A DNA stretch of 64,000 nt from an uncultured Lactobacillus sp. (GTDB taxonomy: Bacteria; Bacillota; Bacilli; Lactobacillales; Lactobacillaceae), in the NCBI GenBank assembly GCA_910587695.1, contig CAJUNC010000015.1:1-64000 (forward strand), read 5' to 3'. This document shows, in pieces, positions 1-6,568 of the stretch. The first letter of the stretch is position 1, and each line of letters begins with the position of its first letter. Below the pieces are notes generated by a model. It was given only the letters and a program-made list of their open reading frames with translations, ran no database searches and was not told where the DNA came from. The position numbers and the translations under genes are program-made.

Positions 1-27
1 CATTTCTTTTGGTTTTAATATCGCCAT
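1..27 (-). CDS. 5' end of a minus-strand gene (partial, function unknown)
   Basis: Only nine codons are inside the window, reading MAILKPKEM on the minus strand from an ATG at 27-25. A GAGGT ribosome binding site lies just upstream of the ATG on that strand, so the start is credible. Nothing can be said about function from nine residues. The gene is divergent from the cysteine leader and cysK operon, so it may share the control region at 28-230. Its start region is inside an 11-bp inverted repeat described separately. Confidence 0.55.
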
Positions 28-67
28 AATATCTACCTCACATTTCATCTTTTTTTGTAGATATTAT
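26..67 (-). promoter_or_regulatory. Inverted repeat over the start codon and RBS of the minus-strand gene
   Basis: Positions 26-36 and 57-67 are perfect 11-bp inverted copies (GTAGATATTAT on the right) separated by 20 bases. On the minus-strand transcript the downstream arm contains the ribosome binding site and the first two bases of the ATG. It could fold as an RNA hairpin that hides the start, or act as a DNA operator. The sequence does not tell which. Confidence 0.5.
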
Positions 68-171
68 ATTGCGTTTGATTACATTTTAATATATTTTGAT
101 TAACAGTTATTTCCTCCTCATTAAAATATTTAGCTTAATTTTAGCAAAGAAAAATTTTTTTGCAAGAGGGA

Positions 172-200
172 TTGCATTTACGAAAAGTAAGTGTTATTGT
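172..200 (+). promoter_or_regulatory. Candidate sigma-A promoter of the cysteine leader and cysK operon
   Basis: TTGCAT at 172-177 and TATTGT at 195-200 are separated by 17 bases, which fits a sigma-A promoter. Transcription would begin near 207, about 24 bases before the leader peptide ATG. The -10 box is only a moderate match, so the call is tentative. Confidence 0.45.
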
Positions 201-230
201 ATTGGTAACGATTTGAAAAGAGGAATTACG

Positions 231-314
231 ATGAAGACTTTAGTTATCGACAATATGGCTCATACATGTTGTCCTTCTTCGCGCCAGCTAGCGAAGAAGG
301 TCCATTTGCGTTGA
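231..314 (+). CDS. Cys-Cys leader peptide (27 residues) of the cysteine biosynthesis operon
   Basis: A 27-residue ORF starts at ATG 231 behind a good ribosome binding site (AAGAGGAA at 217-224) and ends with TGA at 312-314. It contains two adjacent cysteine codons (both TGT, 267-272) in the stretch HTCCPSS. It is followed by a strong intrinsic terminator and then by a cysK-type gene. This is the layout of a ribosome-mediated attenuator, in which stalling at Cys codons under low Cys-tRNA would prevent termination. The peptide itself probably has no function apart from being translated. A longer in-frame reading from 96 exists, but it lacks a ribosome binding site and would begin before the likely promoter. 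Confidence 0.7.
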   Translation: MKTLVIDNMAHTCCPSSRQLAKKVHLR

Positions 315-347
315 GTTTTTTGACGTAACTAGGGGGATCTCTTCAAC
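273..347 (+). promoter_or_regulatory. Attenuator hairpin and alternative pairings downstream of the Cys codons
   Basis: Directly after the two Cys codons there is a perfect 10-bp hairpin: CCTTCTTCGC at 273-282 pairs with GCGAAGAAGG at 291-300. Further on, TTTGCG (305-310) is complementary to CGCAAA (357-362) in the left arm of the terminator. CGTTGA (309-314) can also pair with TCAACG (342-347). These overlapping pairings are what a switch between terminator and antiterminator needs. The switching mechanism is inferred from the layout. Confidence 0.55.
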
Positions 348-352
348 GTAAG

Positions 353-388
353 AGGGCGCAAACTTTTTAAAGTTTGCGCCCTTTTTTT
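353..388 (+). terminator. Intrinsic terminator (attenuator) before cysK
   Basis: AGGGCGCAAACTT at 353-365 pairs perfectly with AAGTTTGCGCCCT at 370-382 and is followed by a run of seven T. It lies between the leader peptide and cysK, so it must be bypassed for the operon to be expressed. Confidence 0.85.
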
Positions 389-418
389 CTACTCAGATCG
401 CAGAAAGAAGGGAAGAAT

Positions 419-1351
419 ATGATATATCAAGATGTATCACAGCTGATCGGTCAGACACCGTTGATGAAACTTGCAGTCGAAACGCCAAATCATGTATCGA
501 TCTATGCCAAGTTAGAGATGTTTAATCCAGGTGGCAGTATCAAAGATCGCTTAGGGGAGTATCTCATGGATGATGCGCAGGAAAAAGGCCTGTTAACAAC
601 AGAAACGACCATCATTGAACCCACGGCGGGCAATACTGGGATCGGTCTAGCCTTAGCAGCGCAAAAACGGGGTTTAAAAACGATCTTAGTCGTACCCGAA
701 AAATTTAGCCAGGAAAAGCAGATGTTGATGCGGGCGCTAGGTGCAAAAATAGTACATACGCCGAGTGAATTAGGGATCAAAGGTGCGATCGCTAAAGCTA
801 AGAAATTAGCTGCTCAGATCTCGGATAGCTACTTACCGCTACAATTTGAAAATCCGGCAAATCCAGCTACTTATGCAACTGGTTTGGCACCAGAGATCAT
901 TGCTGAATTTGCGGAAAATAAGTTGAGTTTAGACGCTTTTGTAGCTGGAGCCGGCAGTGGGGGAACATTTGCTGGAATTACGCAAGCTTTAAAGCAAAAA
1001 TTTCCTGGGTTAACAGCGGCAGTAGTTGAACCAGAAGGCTCGATCCTAAATGGGGGCGCTCCTGCCAGTCATTTGACTGAAGGGATCGGAGTTGAATTTA
1101 TTCCGCCGTTTTTTGCTAAGACCAAGCCAGATATGATCTATACGATAAGTGATCAGGAGGCTTTTGCACAAGTCGAAAAACTGGCATTGACAAACGGGTT
1201 ATTCGTTGGAAGTTCGAGTGGAGCTGCTTTAGCGGCTAGTTTAAAATTAGCACAAGAGCTACCCCAAAACAGTAATATCGTCACGATTTTTCCCGATAGT
1301 TCAGAACGTTATTTAAGTAAACATATTTATCGATTTGAGGAGGAAATTTAA
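419..1351 (+). CDS. cysK: PLP-dependent cysteine synthase / cystathionine beta-synthase family enzyme
   Basis: This 310-residue protein belongs to fold-type II PLP enzymes, which make cysteine from O-acetylserine and sulfide or cystathionine from serine and homocysteine. The PLP-lysine motif is GGSIKDR near residue 40. The substrate loop EPTAGNTGIG and the phosphate-binding GAGSGGTFAG are also present. It has no CBS tail and no heme segment. The start at ATG 419 follows AAGAAGGGA; the longer reading from 374 would begin inside the terminator hairpin. Its stop touches the next gene, a cystathionine gamma-lyase-type enzyme, so a reverse-transsulfuration role (homocysteine to cysteine) is likely. 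Sequence alone does not separate CysK from a bacterial Cbs. No cysE is next to the pair. Confidence 0.85.
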   Translation: MIYQDVSQLIGQTPLMKLAVETPNHVSIYAKLEMFNPGGSIKDRLGEYLMDDAQEKGLLTTETTIIEPTAGNTGIGLALAAQKRGLKTILVVPEKFSQEKQMLMRALGAKIVHTPSELGIKGAIAKAKKLAAQISDSYLPLQFENPANPATYATGLAPEIIAEFAENKLSLDAFVAGAGSGGTFAGITQALKQKFPGLTAAVVEPEGSILNGGAPASHLTEGIGVEFIPPFFAKTKPDMIYTISDQEAFAQVEKLALTNGLFVGSSSGAALAASLKLAQELPQNSNIVTIFPDSSERYLSKHIYRFEEEI

Positions 1352-2491
1352 ATGAAATTTGATTCAAAGTTGATCCATGGTGGCATCAGTAATGATAAGA
1401 CAACAGGTGCGGTGAGTGTACCGATCTATCAGGTCTCGACCTATAAGCAAGCAGAGCTCGGGGGAACACCAGCTTATGAATATTCCCGAACTGGTAATCC
1501 AACACGCAATGCACTTGAACAGTTGATCGCAGAGCTAGAAAATGGTACACGTGGTCTAGCCTTTGCTTCGGGTTCGGCAGCGATCCATGCCGTTTTTAAT
1601 TTATTTTCTAAGGGTGATCATGTCGTCGTAGGAAATGATGTATATGGTGGAACTTTCCGGTTATTAAACACAGTCTTAAATCGTCTTGGCCTAGAATTTA
1701 CAGCAGTCGACACCCGTGATCTAAAGGCAGTCAAGCAGGCTATCCAGCCGAATACAAAGGCACTATATTTAGAAACACCGACTAATCCTTTGTTACATGT
1801 CTCTGATCTGCGTTTACTATCTGATTTGGCACATGCTAACGAACTATTGGTGATCGTGGATAATACTTTTGCAACTCCGTATCTGCAACGACCATTAGAA
1901 CTAGGCGCTGATATCGTGGTCCATAGTGCTTCAAAATATCTCGGGGGACATAGCGACCTTGTGGCAGGCTTAGCGGTCACTAAGAGTCAAGAACTCGGGG
2001 ATAAATTAGCTTACTTACAAAATGCGATCGGGGCTATTTTAGGACCACAAGATAGTTGGTTATTACAACGAGGGATCAAGACATTAGCGGTCCGGATGCG
2101 CGCGCATAACGAAAATACTAGGGCTATCTTTGAATTTTTGCAAAAACACAAAAAAGTTGCTAAGATCTATTATCCTGGTGATCCAAGTGCGCCAGAACAT
2201 GAACTTGCTAAAAAACAAATGCGTGATTTTGGGGGGATGATCTCATTTGAATTGATAAATGGGGCTGATGTAAAAGCCTTTATCGAATCCTTGCATTTGA
2301 TCACGTTAGCAGAAAGCTTGGGTTCAGTGGAAAGTTTGATCGAAGTTCCTGCGATCATGACACATGGGGCGATCCCACGTGCGATCCGGCTAAAAGATGG
2401 GATCAGTGATGAATTGATCCGACTATCAGTGGGGATCGAAGCTAAAGAAGATTTACTCCAAGATCTCAAACAAGCTTTGGAACAGGCATAG
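1352..2491 (+). CDS. Cystathionine gamma-lyase / gamma-synthase family PLP enzyme
   Basis: A 379-residue member of the Cys/Met metabolism PLP family, which handles cystathionine. The family signature is visible, with the Schiff-base lysine in SASKYLGGHSD near residue 197 and the PLP contacts EYSRTGNPTR and YLETPTNPLL. Its ATG follows the stop of the cysK-like gene with no gap, and its ribosome binding site (GAGGAGG) lies inside that gene. Translation of the two is therefore probably coupled. With the upstream enzyme it would convert homocysteine and serine to cysteine, consistent with control by a Cys-codon leader. Lyase and synthase activities cannot be told apart from sequence by eye. Confidence 0.85.
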   Translation: MKFDSKLIHGGISNDKTTGAVSVPIYQVSTYKQAELGGTPAYEYSRTGNPTRNALEQLIAELENGTRGLAFASGSAAIHAVFNLFSKGDHVVVGNDVYGGTFRLLNTVLNRLGLEFTAVDTRDLKAVKQAIQPNTKALYLETPTNPLLHVSDLRLLSDLAHANELLVIVDNTFATPYLQRPLELGADIVVHSASKYLGGHSDLVAGLAVTKSQELGDKLAYLQNAIGAILGPQDSWLLQRGIKTLAVRMRAHNENTRAIFEFLQKHKKVAKIYYPGDPSAPEHELAKKQMRDFGGMISFELINGADVKAFIESLHLITLAESLGSVESLIEVPAIMTHGAIPRAIRLKDGISDELIRLSVGIEAKEDLLQDLKQALEQA

Positions 2492-2584
2492 GTAAATTTA
2501 AAGAATTCTTTAAAAGTTTCAAGTCAAAAGTTGTGTACAATTAGTAAGTACAGGGAGCAAAAAATAATTGCGAGGTGACGCAAA

Positions 2585-3280
2585 ATCAGATTTTTACGTT
2601 TCATTTGGAATCTATTTTTGACCCTTTTTATCACTGCTAGCTTAAGTTTAGGCTTGTTGTGGTTTATGACTAGTCCTTACGCGCTCCCAGTTGTGCGTGA
2701 GATACAGACTTTGGTAACTAAGATCATCCCAGATCAAGGAAAGCTGCCGAATGTTAAAACTGAAAGCATATCCCAAAGTGATCCGACGGCGCAAAGTTAT
2801 TCTGAAGATACCAATGCGCAAGCGTCAAGTGGCGCACGTTGGAGCAAAAACACAGCGACTGTTTATCTTGAAGCAAGTGATGAACGCTTCCGAACTGCCT
2901 ATTTAAGGGCGATCGAAAATTGGAACCAAACTGGGGCTTTTAACTTTGATTTGACTGATGATAAAAAACGAGCCCAGATCATTTTAAAACAACAAAATGA
3001 TGCCAATACCAGTGCTGCTGGGGTGACGCATACCATGATAAATCAATTGACGAATCATCTGACCAGTGCAGATGTCTATCTCAATTCCTATTATTTACTG
3101 AATGCACAGTATGGTTATTCGCAATTGCGGATAACTAATACAGCAGAACATGAATTAGGGCATGCGATCGGTTTGGCGCATGATGATGAAAATGTTTCAG
3201 TGATGCAGTCGGCTGGATCATATTATTCGATCCAACCAAAAGATATCGAAGCTGTAAAAGCTCTCTATCAAGAAGGCTAG
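2585..3280 (+). CDS. Membrane-anchored or secreted matrixin-like zinc metalloprotease
   Basis: The protein carries HELGHAIGLAHDD near its C-terminal third, the zinc-binding HExxHxxGxxH of matrixin/metzincin proteases. Its N-terminus is one hydrophobic helix (signal anchor), followed by a polar Ser/Thr-rich linker and the catalytic domain. It therefore probably acts outside the membrane on an unknown substrate. The start is odd. A GAGGTGA site at 2573-2579 sits about six bases before an in-frame ATC at 2585, which opens a reading IRFLRFIWNLFLT that continues into the hydrophobic helix. The first ordinary start codon, TTG 2618, lies inside that helix and has no ribosome binding site. I chose ATC 2585 as an apparent non-canonical start, giving 231 residues. 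Confidence 0.7.
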   Translation: MRFLRFIWNLFLTLFITASLSLGLLWFMTSPYALPVVREIQTLVTKIIPDQGKLPNVKTESISQSDPTAQSYSEDTNAQASSGARWSKNTATVYLEASDERFRTAYLRAIENWNQTGAFNFDLTDDKKRAQIILKQQNDANTSAAGVTHTMINQLTNHLTSADVYLNSYYLLNAQYGYSQLRITNTAEHELGHAIGLAHDDENVSVMQSAGSYYSIQPKDIEAVKALYQEG

Positions 3281-3332
3281 AGTTATTAGGAGAGGTCTGC
3301 TATAGTTGAGAAGTAGCGATGAGGAGGATATT

Positions 3333-3884
3333 ATGACTTTGAAATTAGTTACAGCAACACCAGCTGATCTACCTAAGATAAAAGAATTGTATTTGAGTGC
3401 TTTTCCAGCCGTAGAACGGATCCCATTTTGGCTGTTAAAAAAGCGTACTAAGACTGAGATAGCCGAATTTTGTAGTCTCTATGACGATGATAACTGGGTC
3501 GGCTTTATCTATACGGTCAAAAATGCCGAACTAGTCTATGTGTTCTTTTTGGCGATCAAAGAGACTGAGCGTTCTAAAGGGCATGGCAGTGGTTTGATGA
3601 AGCTGATAAAAGAGCGTTATCAAGGTCAAGTGATCGGCTTAAGTGCGGAAAGGCCTGATGAAACTGCGACTAACAACCAGGAGCGTTTACGACGTTTGAA
3701 ATTTTATGCTAAAAATGAGTTTTTACCGACTGATTTTTATACAGCTGAAAAAGGTGGCGTGGAGTTTGAGTTTTTGACCCAAAATGGGCAAAAGATCAGA
3801 CCACAAGCTTATCCAGAGTTAATGGCGCAATGCCTAGGACTGTGGCAAAAATTCTTATTACCGATCAAAGTAGTTAAAGATTAG
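3333..3884 (+). CDS. GNAT family N-acetyltransferase
   Basis: A 183-residue single-domain GNAT protein, expected to transfer an acetyl group from acetyl-CoA to an unknown amine. The acetyl-CoA-binding region is around KETERSKGHGSGLMKLIKE, which matches the R/Q-x-x-G-x-G/A loop of the family. The start at ATG 3333 has a strong AGGAGG site at 3320-3326; a longer reading from TTG 3306 is not needed. It stands alone and is followed by a terminator. No neighbour indicates its substrate. Confidence 0.75.
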   Translation: MTLKLVTATPADLPKIKELYLSAFPAVERIPFWLLKKRTKTEIAEFCSLYDDDNWVGFIYTVKNAELVYVFFLAIKETERSKGHGSGLMKLIKERYQGQVIGLSAERPDETATNNQERLRRLKFYAKNEFLPTDFYTAEKGGVEFEFLTQNGQKIRPQAYPELMAQCLGLWQKFLLPIKVVKD

Positions 3885-3887
3885 TCA

Positions 3888-3917
3888 GAAAAGTGGTTCA
3901 TTTGGGCCACTTTTTTC
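3888..3917 (+). terminator. Intrinsic terminator after the GNAT gene
   Basis: AAAAGTGG and CCACTTTT form an 8-bp stem followed by a T run at 3911-3916. Confidence 0.75.
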
Positions 3918-3991
3918 ATTGGCTTGAAAAATTTGCAAAAAAGTAGATTAAATTAGATAATAAAAATTATCAAACTTAAAGGAAGAAAAAA

Positions 3992-6073
3992 ATGAAACGA
4001 TTAGTGTTGGCAGAAAAACCGAGTGTTGCCCGTGATCTAAGTAAGATCTTGGGCGCAGATAAAAAATACAAAAATTATTATGAAGGTAAAGATCATGTTG
4101 TTACTTGGGCTCTTGGACACTTATTGACTTTGAAGATGCCAGAAGATCTAAAAAATGAATGGCAAACTTGGCAAATGGAAACTTTGCCAATGATCCCTAA
4201 GTATATCGGGACTAAGCCGTTACCTAAAACGAAAGCACAATTAAAAGCGATCGCTAATTTAGCTAAACGAAAAGATATCTCAGAAGCGATCATCGCTACC
4301 GATGCAGGGCGTGAGGGTGAATTAGTGGCGCGCTGGATCTTGGAATATATTCGTTTCAATAAGCCAGTCAAACGTTTATGGATCTCTTCACAAACTAATA
4401 AAGCGATCAAAGAAGGTTTTGCTTCACTAAAACCAGCTAAAGCTTACGATGATCTTTATTATTCGGCCTTGGCGCGGGCTAAAGCTGACTGGCTGATCGG
4501 ATTGAATGTGACACGTGCTTTAACGGTCAAATACCAGGATAATTTATCGGCTGGTCGGGTCCAAACGCCAACTTTAGCTTTAGTCGCTAAGCAAGAAGAA
4601 AAGATCAGTAAATTTATCCCGCAAAAATATTTTACGCTCAGTCTCGAGGTTGCTAACCAAAGAGCGACACGGATCCAAAAAGATCCTCATGTCCTAAAAG
4701 AGCGTAAAGAAGTAGATGAACTCGTTAAAAAGATGAGTTCCCAAAATGGTAAAGTCGAGCAGATCACGGCTAAAGATAAAGCGATCCCTGCTCCTTTACC
4801 ATACGATCTAACCGAATTACAGCGAGTTGCCAACGAAAAGTACGGCTATTCTGCTAAAAAGACCTTGTCATTAGTGCAAAGTTTATATGAAGTTCACAAG
4901 ATCGTATCTTATCCTCGGACTGATAGTAAATATCTGTCTAATGATCTAAAGGCGACGTTAAAAGATAGATTACATGCGATCAAAGGACTATTTCCAGAAG
5001 CCAAGCAATATGCTGTTAAGGGAGCAAAAGTCGTTCAAAATAAAGCTTTTAACGACACTAAGGTGACAGATCACCATGCCTTGATCCCAACTGAACAGTT
5101 ACCCCAGTATAATAAGCTCAGCAGTGATGAACATCGGATCTATACTTTGATCGCTGAAAGATTTGTGGGTTTATTTGCACCACTTCACAAAGAACGTCAA
5201 GAAAAGATCGTATTTGCTTTTGGTAAGGAACATTTTAAATTGACCCAAACAAAAGTAATTGAAGCTGGTTGGAAAAAGGATACAACACCAGAAAAGCCAG
5301 TAGCTAAATTTAGCGAAGGTATGCAAGTTTCTCCTCGCTTTACGGTCAAAGAAGCCTTAACGACCCCGCCTAAGCCATTGAGTGAAGGTTCGCTTTTAGC
5401 GCAAATGGAGCGTTATAGTTTAGGGACACCAGCGACACGAGCGGAGATCATCGAAAAATTAGTCAAATCGGAACTGATGGAACGAACTAATAATAGTTTA
5501 CGGGTGACTAAAAAAGGCCAACAATTGCTTGAATTGGTCAATGAAGAGCTCGTTAGCCCACAATTGACTGAAAAGTGGGAACGACAACTTGAGCAGATCG
5601 CTAAGGGCAATTATGATGGCAAAAAATTCTTACGTGAGATCGAAACTGATACTAAGCGTTTAGTTCGTGAAGTGAAGAATAGTCAACAAAAATATCAAGA
5701 CTTTTCATTGACTAAGAAAAAATGTCCAAAATGTGGTGCCTTTTTGAAGGAAAAGAAGGTTCGGGATGGCAAATTACTGGTCTGCACCAATGAAAGTTGT
5801 GATTATAAGCGTCGAGCTGAGGCAAAAGTCTCCAATCATCGTTGTCCTGTTTGTCACAAGAAGATGTTGATCGTCAGTGGTAAGAATGGGGATTATTTCA
5901 GATGTAAATATGACGGTACGACTGAAAAATTAACTGGGGGCAAAAAGAAGAACAAGAAGATGACCAAACACGAAGAACGACGCCTTCTAAAGAAGATCAA
6001 TCAAGATAATGAACCTAAAGAAAGTGCTCTAGCTCAGGCTTTAAAAGCTGCGTTAGGTGATAATAACGTTTAA
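3992..6073 (+). CDS. topB: DNA topoisomerase III (type IA)
   Basis: This 693-residue type IA topoisomerase relaxes and decatenates DNA through a 5'-phosphotyrosine intermediate. The TOPRIM domain is at the start (EKPSVARDL, then ATDAGREGEL). The active-site tyrosine is in KIVSYPRTDSKYLS near residue 310. The C-terminal part has two zinc-finger-like pairs: CPKCG with a later CTNESC, then CPVC with a later C. The AEIIEKL and GTPATRAEII region of the central domain is intact. Length and order match the TopB of Firmicutes rather than TopA. It is preceded by a GGAAGAAAAA site and followed by its own terminator, so it is probably monocistronic. Confidence 0.93.
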   Translation: MKRLVLAEKPSVARDLSKILGADKKYKNYYEGKDHVVTWALGHLLTLKMPEDLKNEWQTWQMETLPMIPKYIGTKPLPKTKAQLKAIANLAKRKDISEAIIATDAGREGELVARWILEYIRFNKPVKRLWISSQTNKAIKEGFASLKPAKAYDDLYYSALARAKADWLIGLNVTRALTVKYQDNLSAGRVQTPTLALVAKQEEKISKFIPQKYFTLSLEVANQRATRIQKDPHVLKERKEVDELVKKMSSQNGKVEQITAKDKAIPAPLPYDLTELQRVANEKYGYSAKKTLSLVQSLYEVHKIVSYPRTDSKYLSNDLKATLKDRLHAIKGLFPEAKQYAVKGAKVVQNKAFNDTKVTDHHALIPTEQLPQYNKLSSDEHRIYTLIAERFVGLFAPLHKERQEKIVFAFGKEHFKLTQTKVIEAGWKKDTTPEKPVAKFSEGMQVSPRFTVKEALTTPPKPLSEGSLLAQMERYSLGTPATRAEIIEKLVKSELMERTNNSLRVTKKGQQLLELVNEELVSPQLTEKWERQLEQIAKGNYDGKKFLREIETDTKRLVREVKNSQQKYQDFSLTKKKCPKCGAFLKEKKVRDGKLLVCTNESCDYKRRAEAKVSNHRCPVCHKKMLIVSGKNGDYFRCKYDGTTEKLTGGKKKNKKMTKHEERRLLKKINQDNEPKESALAQALKAALGDNNV

Positions 6074-6079
6074 AATAAA

Positions 6080-6133
6080 TAACGCCCATAAGTAACGCAA
6101 ACTTCAAGAGTTGACGTTGCTTGTGGGCGTTAA
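6080..6133. terminator. Bidirectional terminator between topB and the DUF454 gene
   Basis: AACGCCCATAAG near 6081 pairs with CTTGTGGGCGTT at 6120-6131, and an inner AACGCAA/TTGACGTT extends the stem. The element lies between two convergent genes. T-rich flanks on either side are short, so termination strength is uncertain. Confidence 0.6.
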
Positions 6134-6136
6134 TCA

Positions 6137-6436
6137 TTAATTTTTTGCGAGTAATAAGAATTTTAGCCAAAGGACTTGATACCAAGTTTGCTTGATATGC
6201 TCTGATCTCGCTTCAGCTTCAGCTATTTTTTCGTCCAGAAATTTTTGGAGTTTACGGTAGAGCTTAGTATTCACCATCCAGTTGTGGAAGCGCGGTGAAA
6301 ACTTCGAGAGACTGAAAAAGCCTAAAATAAAGAAGGGCACTTGGGGGACAACTGGAAGTAAGATTCCGATCACTCCAAAGATAAAACTAATGATCGCAAG
6401 AAACAACCATAAGAAACGTTTAATGTGTTTGAACAT
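6137..6436 (-). CDS. DUF454 (YbaN-like) small membrane protein
   Basis: A 99-residue protein with two hydrophobic segments and the DUF454/YbaN pattern: LPVVPQVPFFILGFFSLSK, where a cluster of prolines joins the two helices, then a basic cytoplasmic tail. The function of the family is not established. The start at ATG 6436 is preceded on the minus strand by AAAGGGTGG five bases away; the GTG farther upstream lies inside that site. It converges with topB. A 15-bp direct repeat just upstream doubles the ribosome-binding-site sequence. Confidence 0.8.
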   Translation of the reverse strand: MFKHIKRFLWLFLAIISFIFGVIGILLPVVPQVPFFILGFFSLSKFSPRFHNWMVNTKLYRKLQKFLDEKIAEAEARSEHIKQTWYQVLWLKFLLLAKN

Positions 6437-6444
6437 CGAATCCA

Positions 6445-6486
6445 CCCTTTCTTAGCTGTATGCAATGTATTCCCTTTCTTAGCTGT
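6445..6486 (-). repeat. 15-bp direct repeat upstream of the DUF454 gene
   Basis: CCCTTTCTTAGCTGT (plus-strand reading) occurs at 6445-6459 and again at 6472-6486. In the transcript the repeat includes the AAAGGG part of the ribosome binding site, so the 5' region carries a duplicated Shine-Dalgarno-like motif. It probably arose by a small tandem duplication. Confidence 0.6.
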
Positions 6487-6568
6487 TTAGAAAAGCATAA
6501 CATAGAATTTTTTATTTGTCTGTAAAAGTAATATAAATTTTTATTAAGACTTTGAAGGTGGTGATAAG

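Noticed and set aside
96..230. A longer N-terminal extension of the Cys leader peptide from TTG 96
   Set aside because: It begins upstream of the likely promoter and lacks a ribosome binding site. The ATG at 231 has one and gives a compact leader peptide.
300..388. T-box riboswitch before cysK
   Set aside because: No AGGGTGGNACCGCG-type T-box sequence and no specifier stem are seen; the space between leader peptide and terminator is too short for a T-box.
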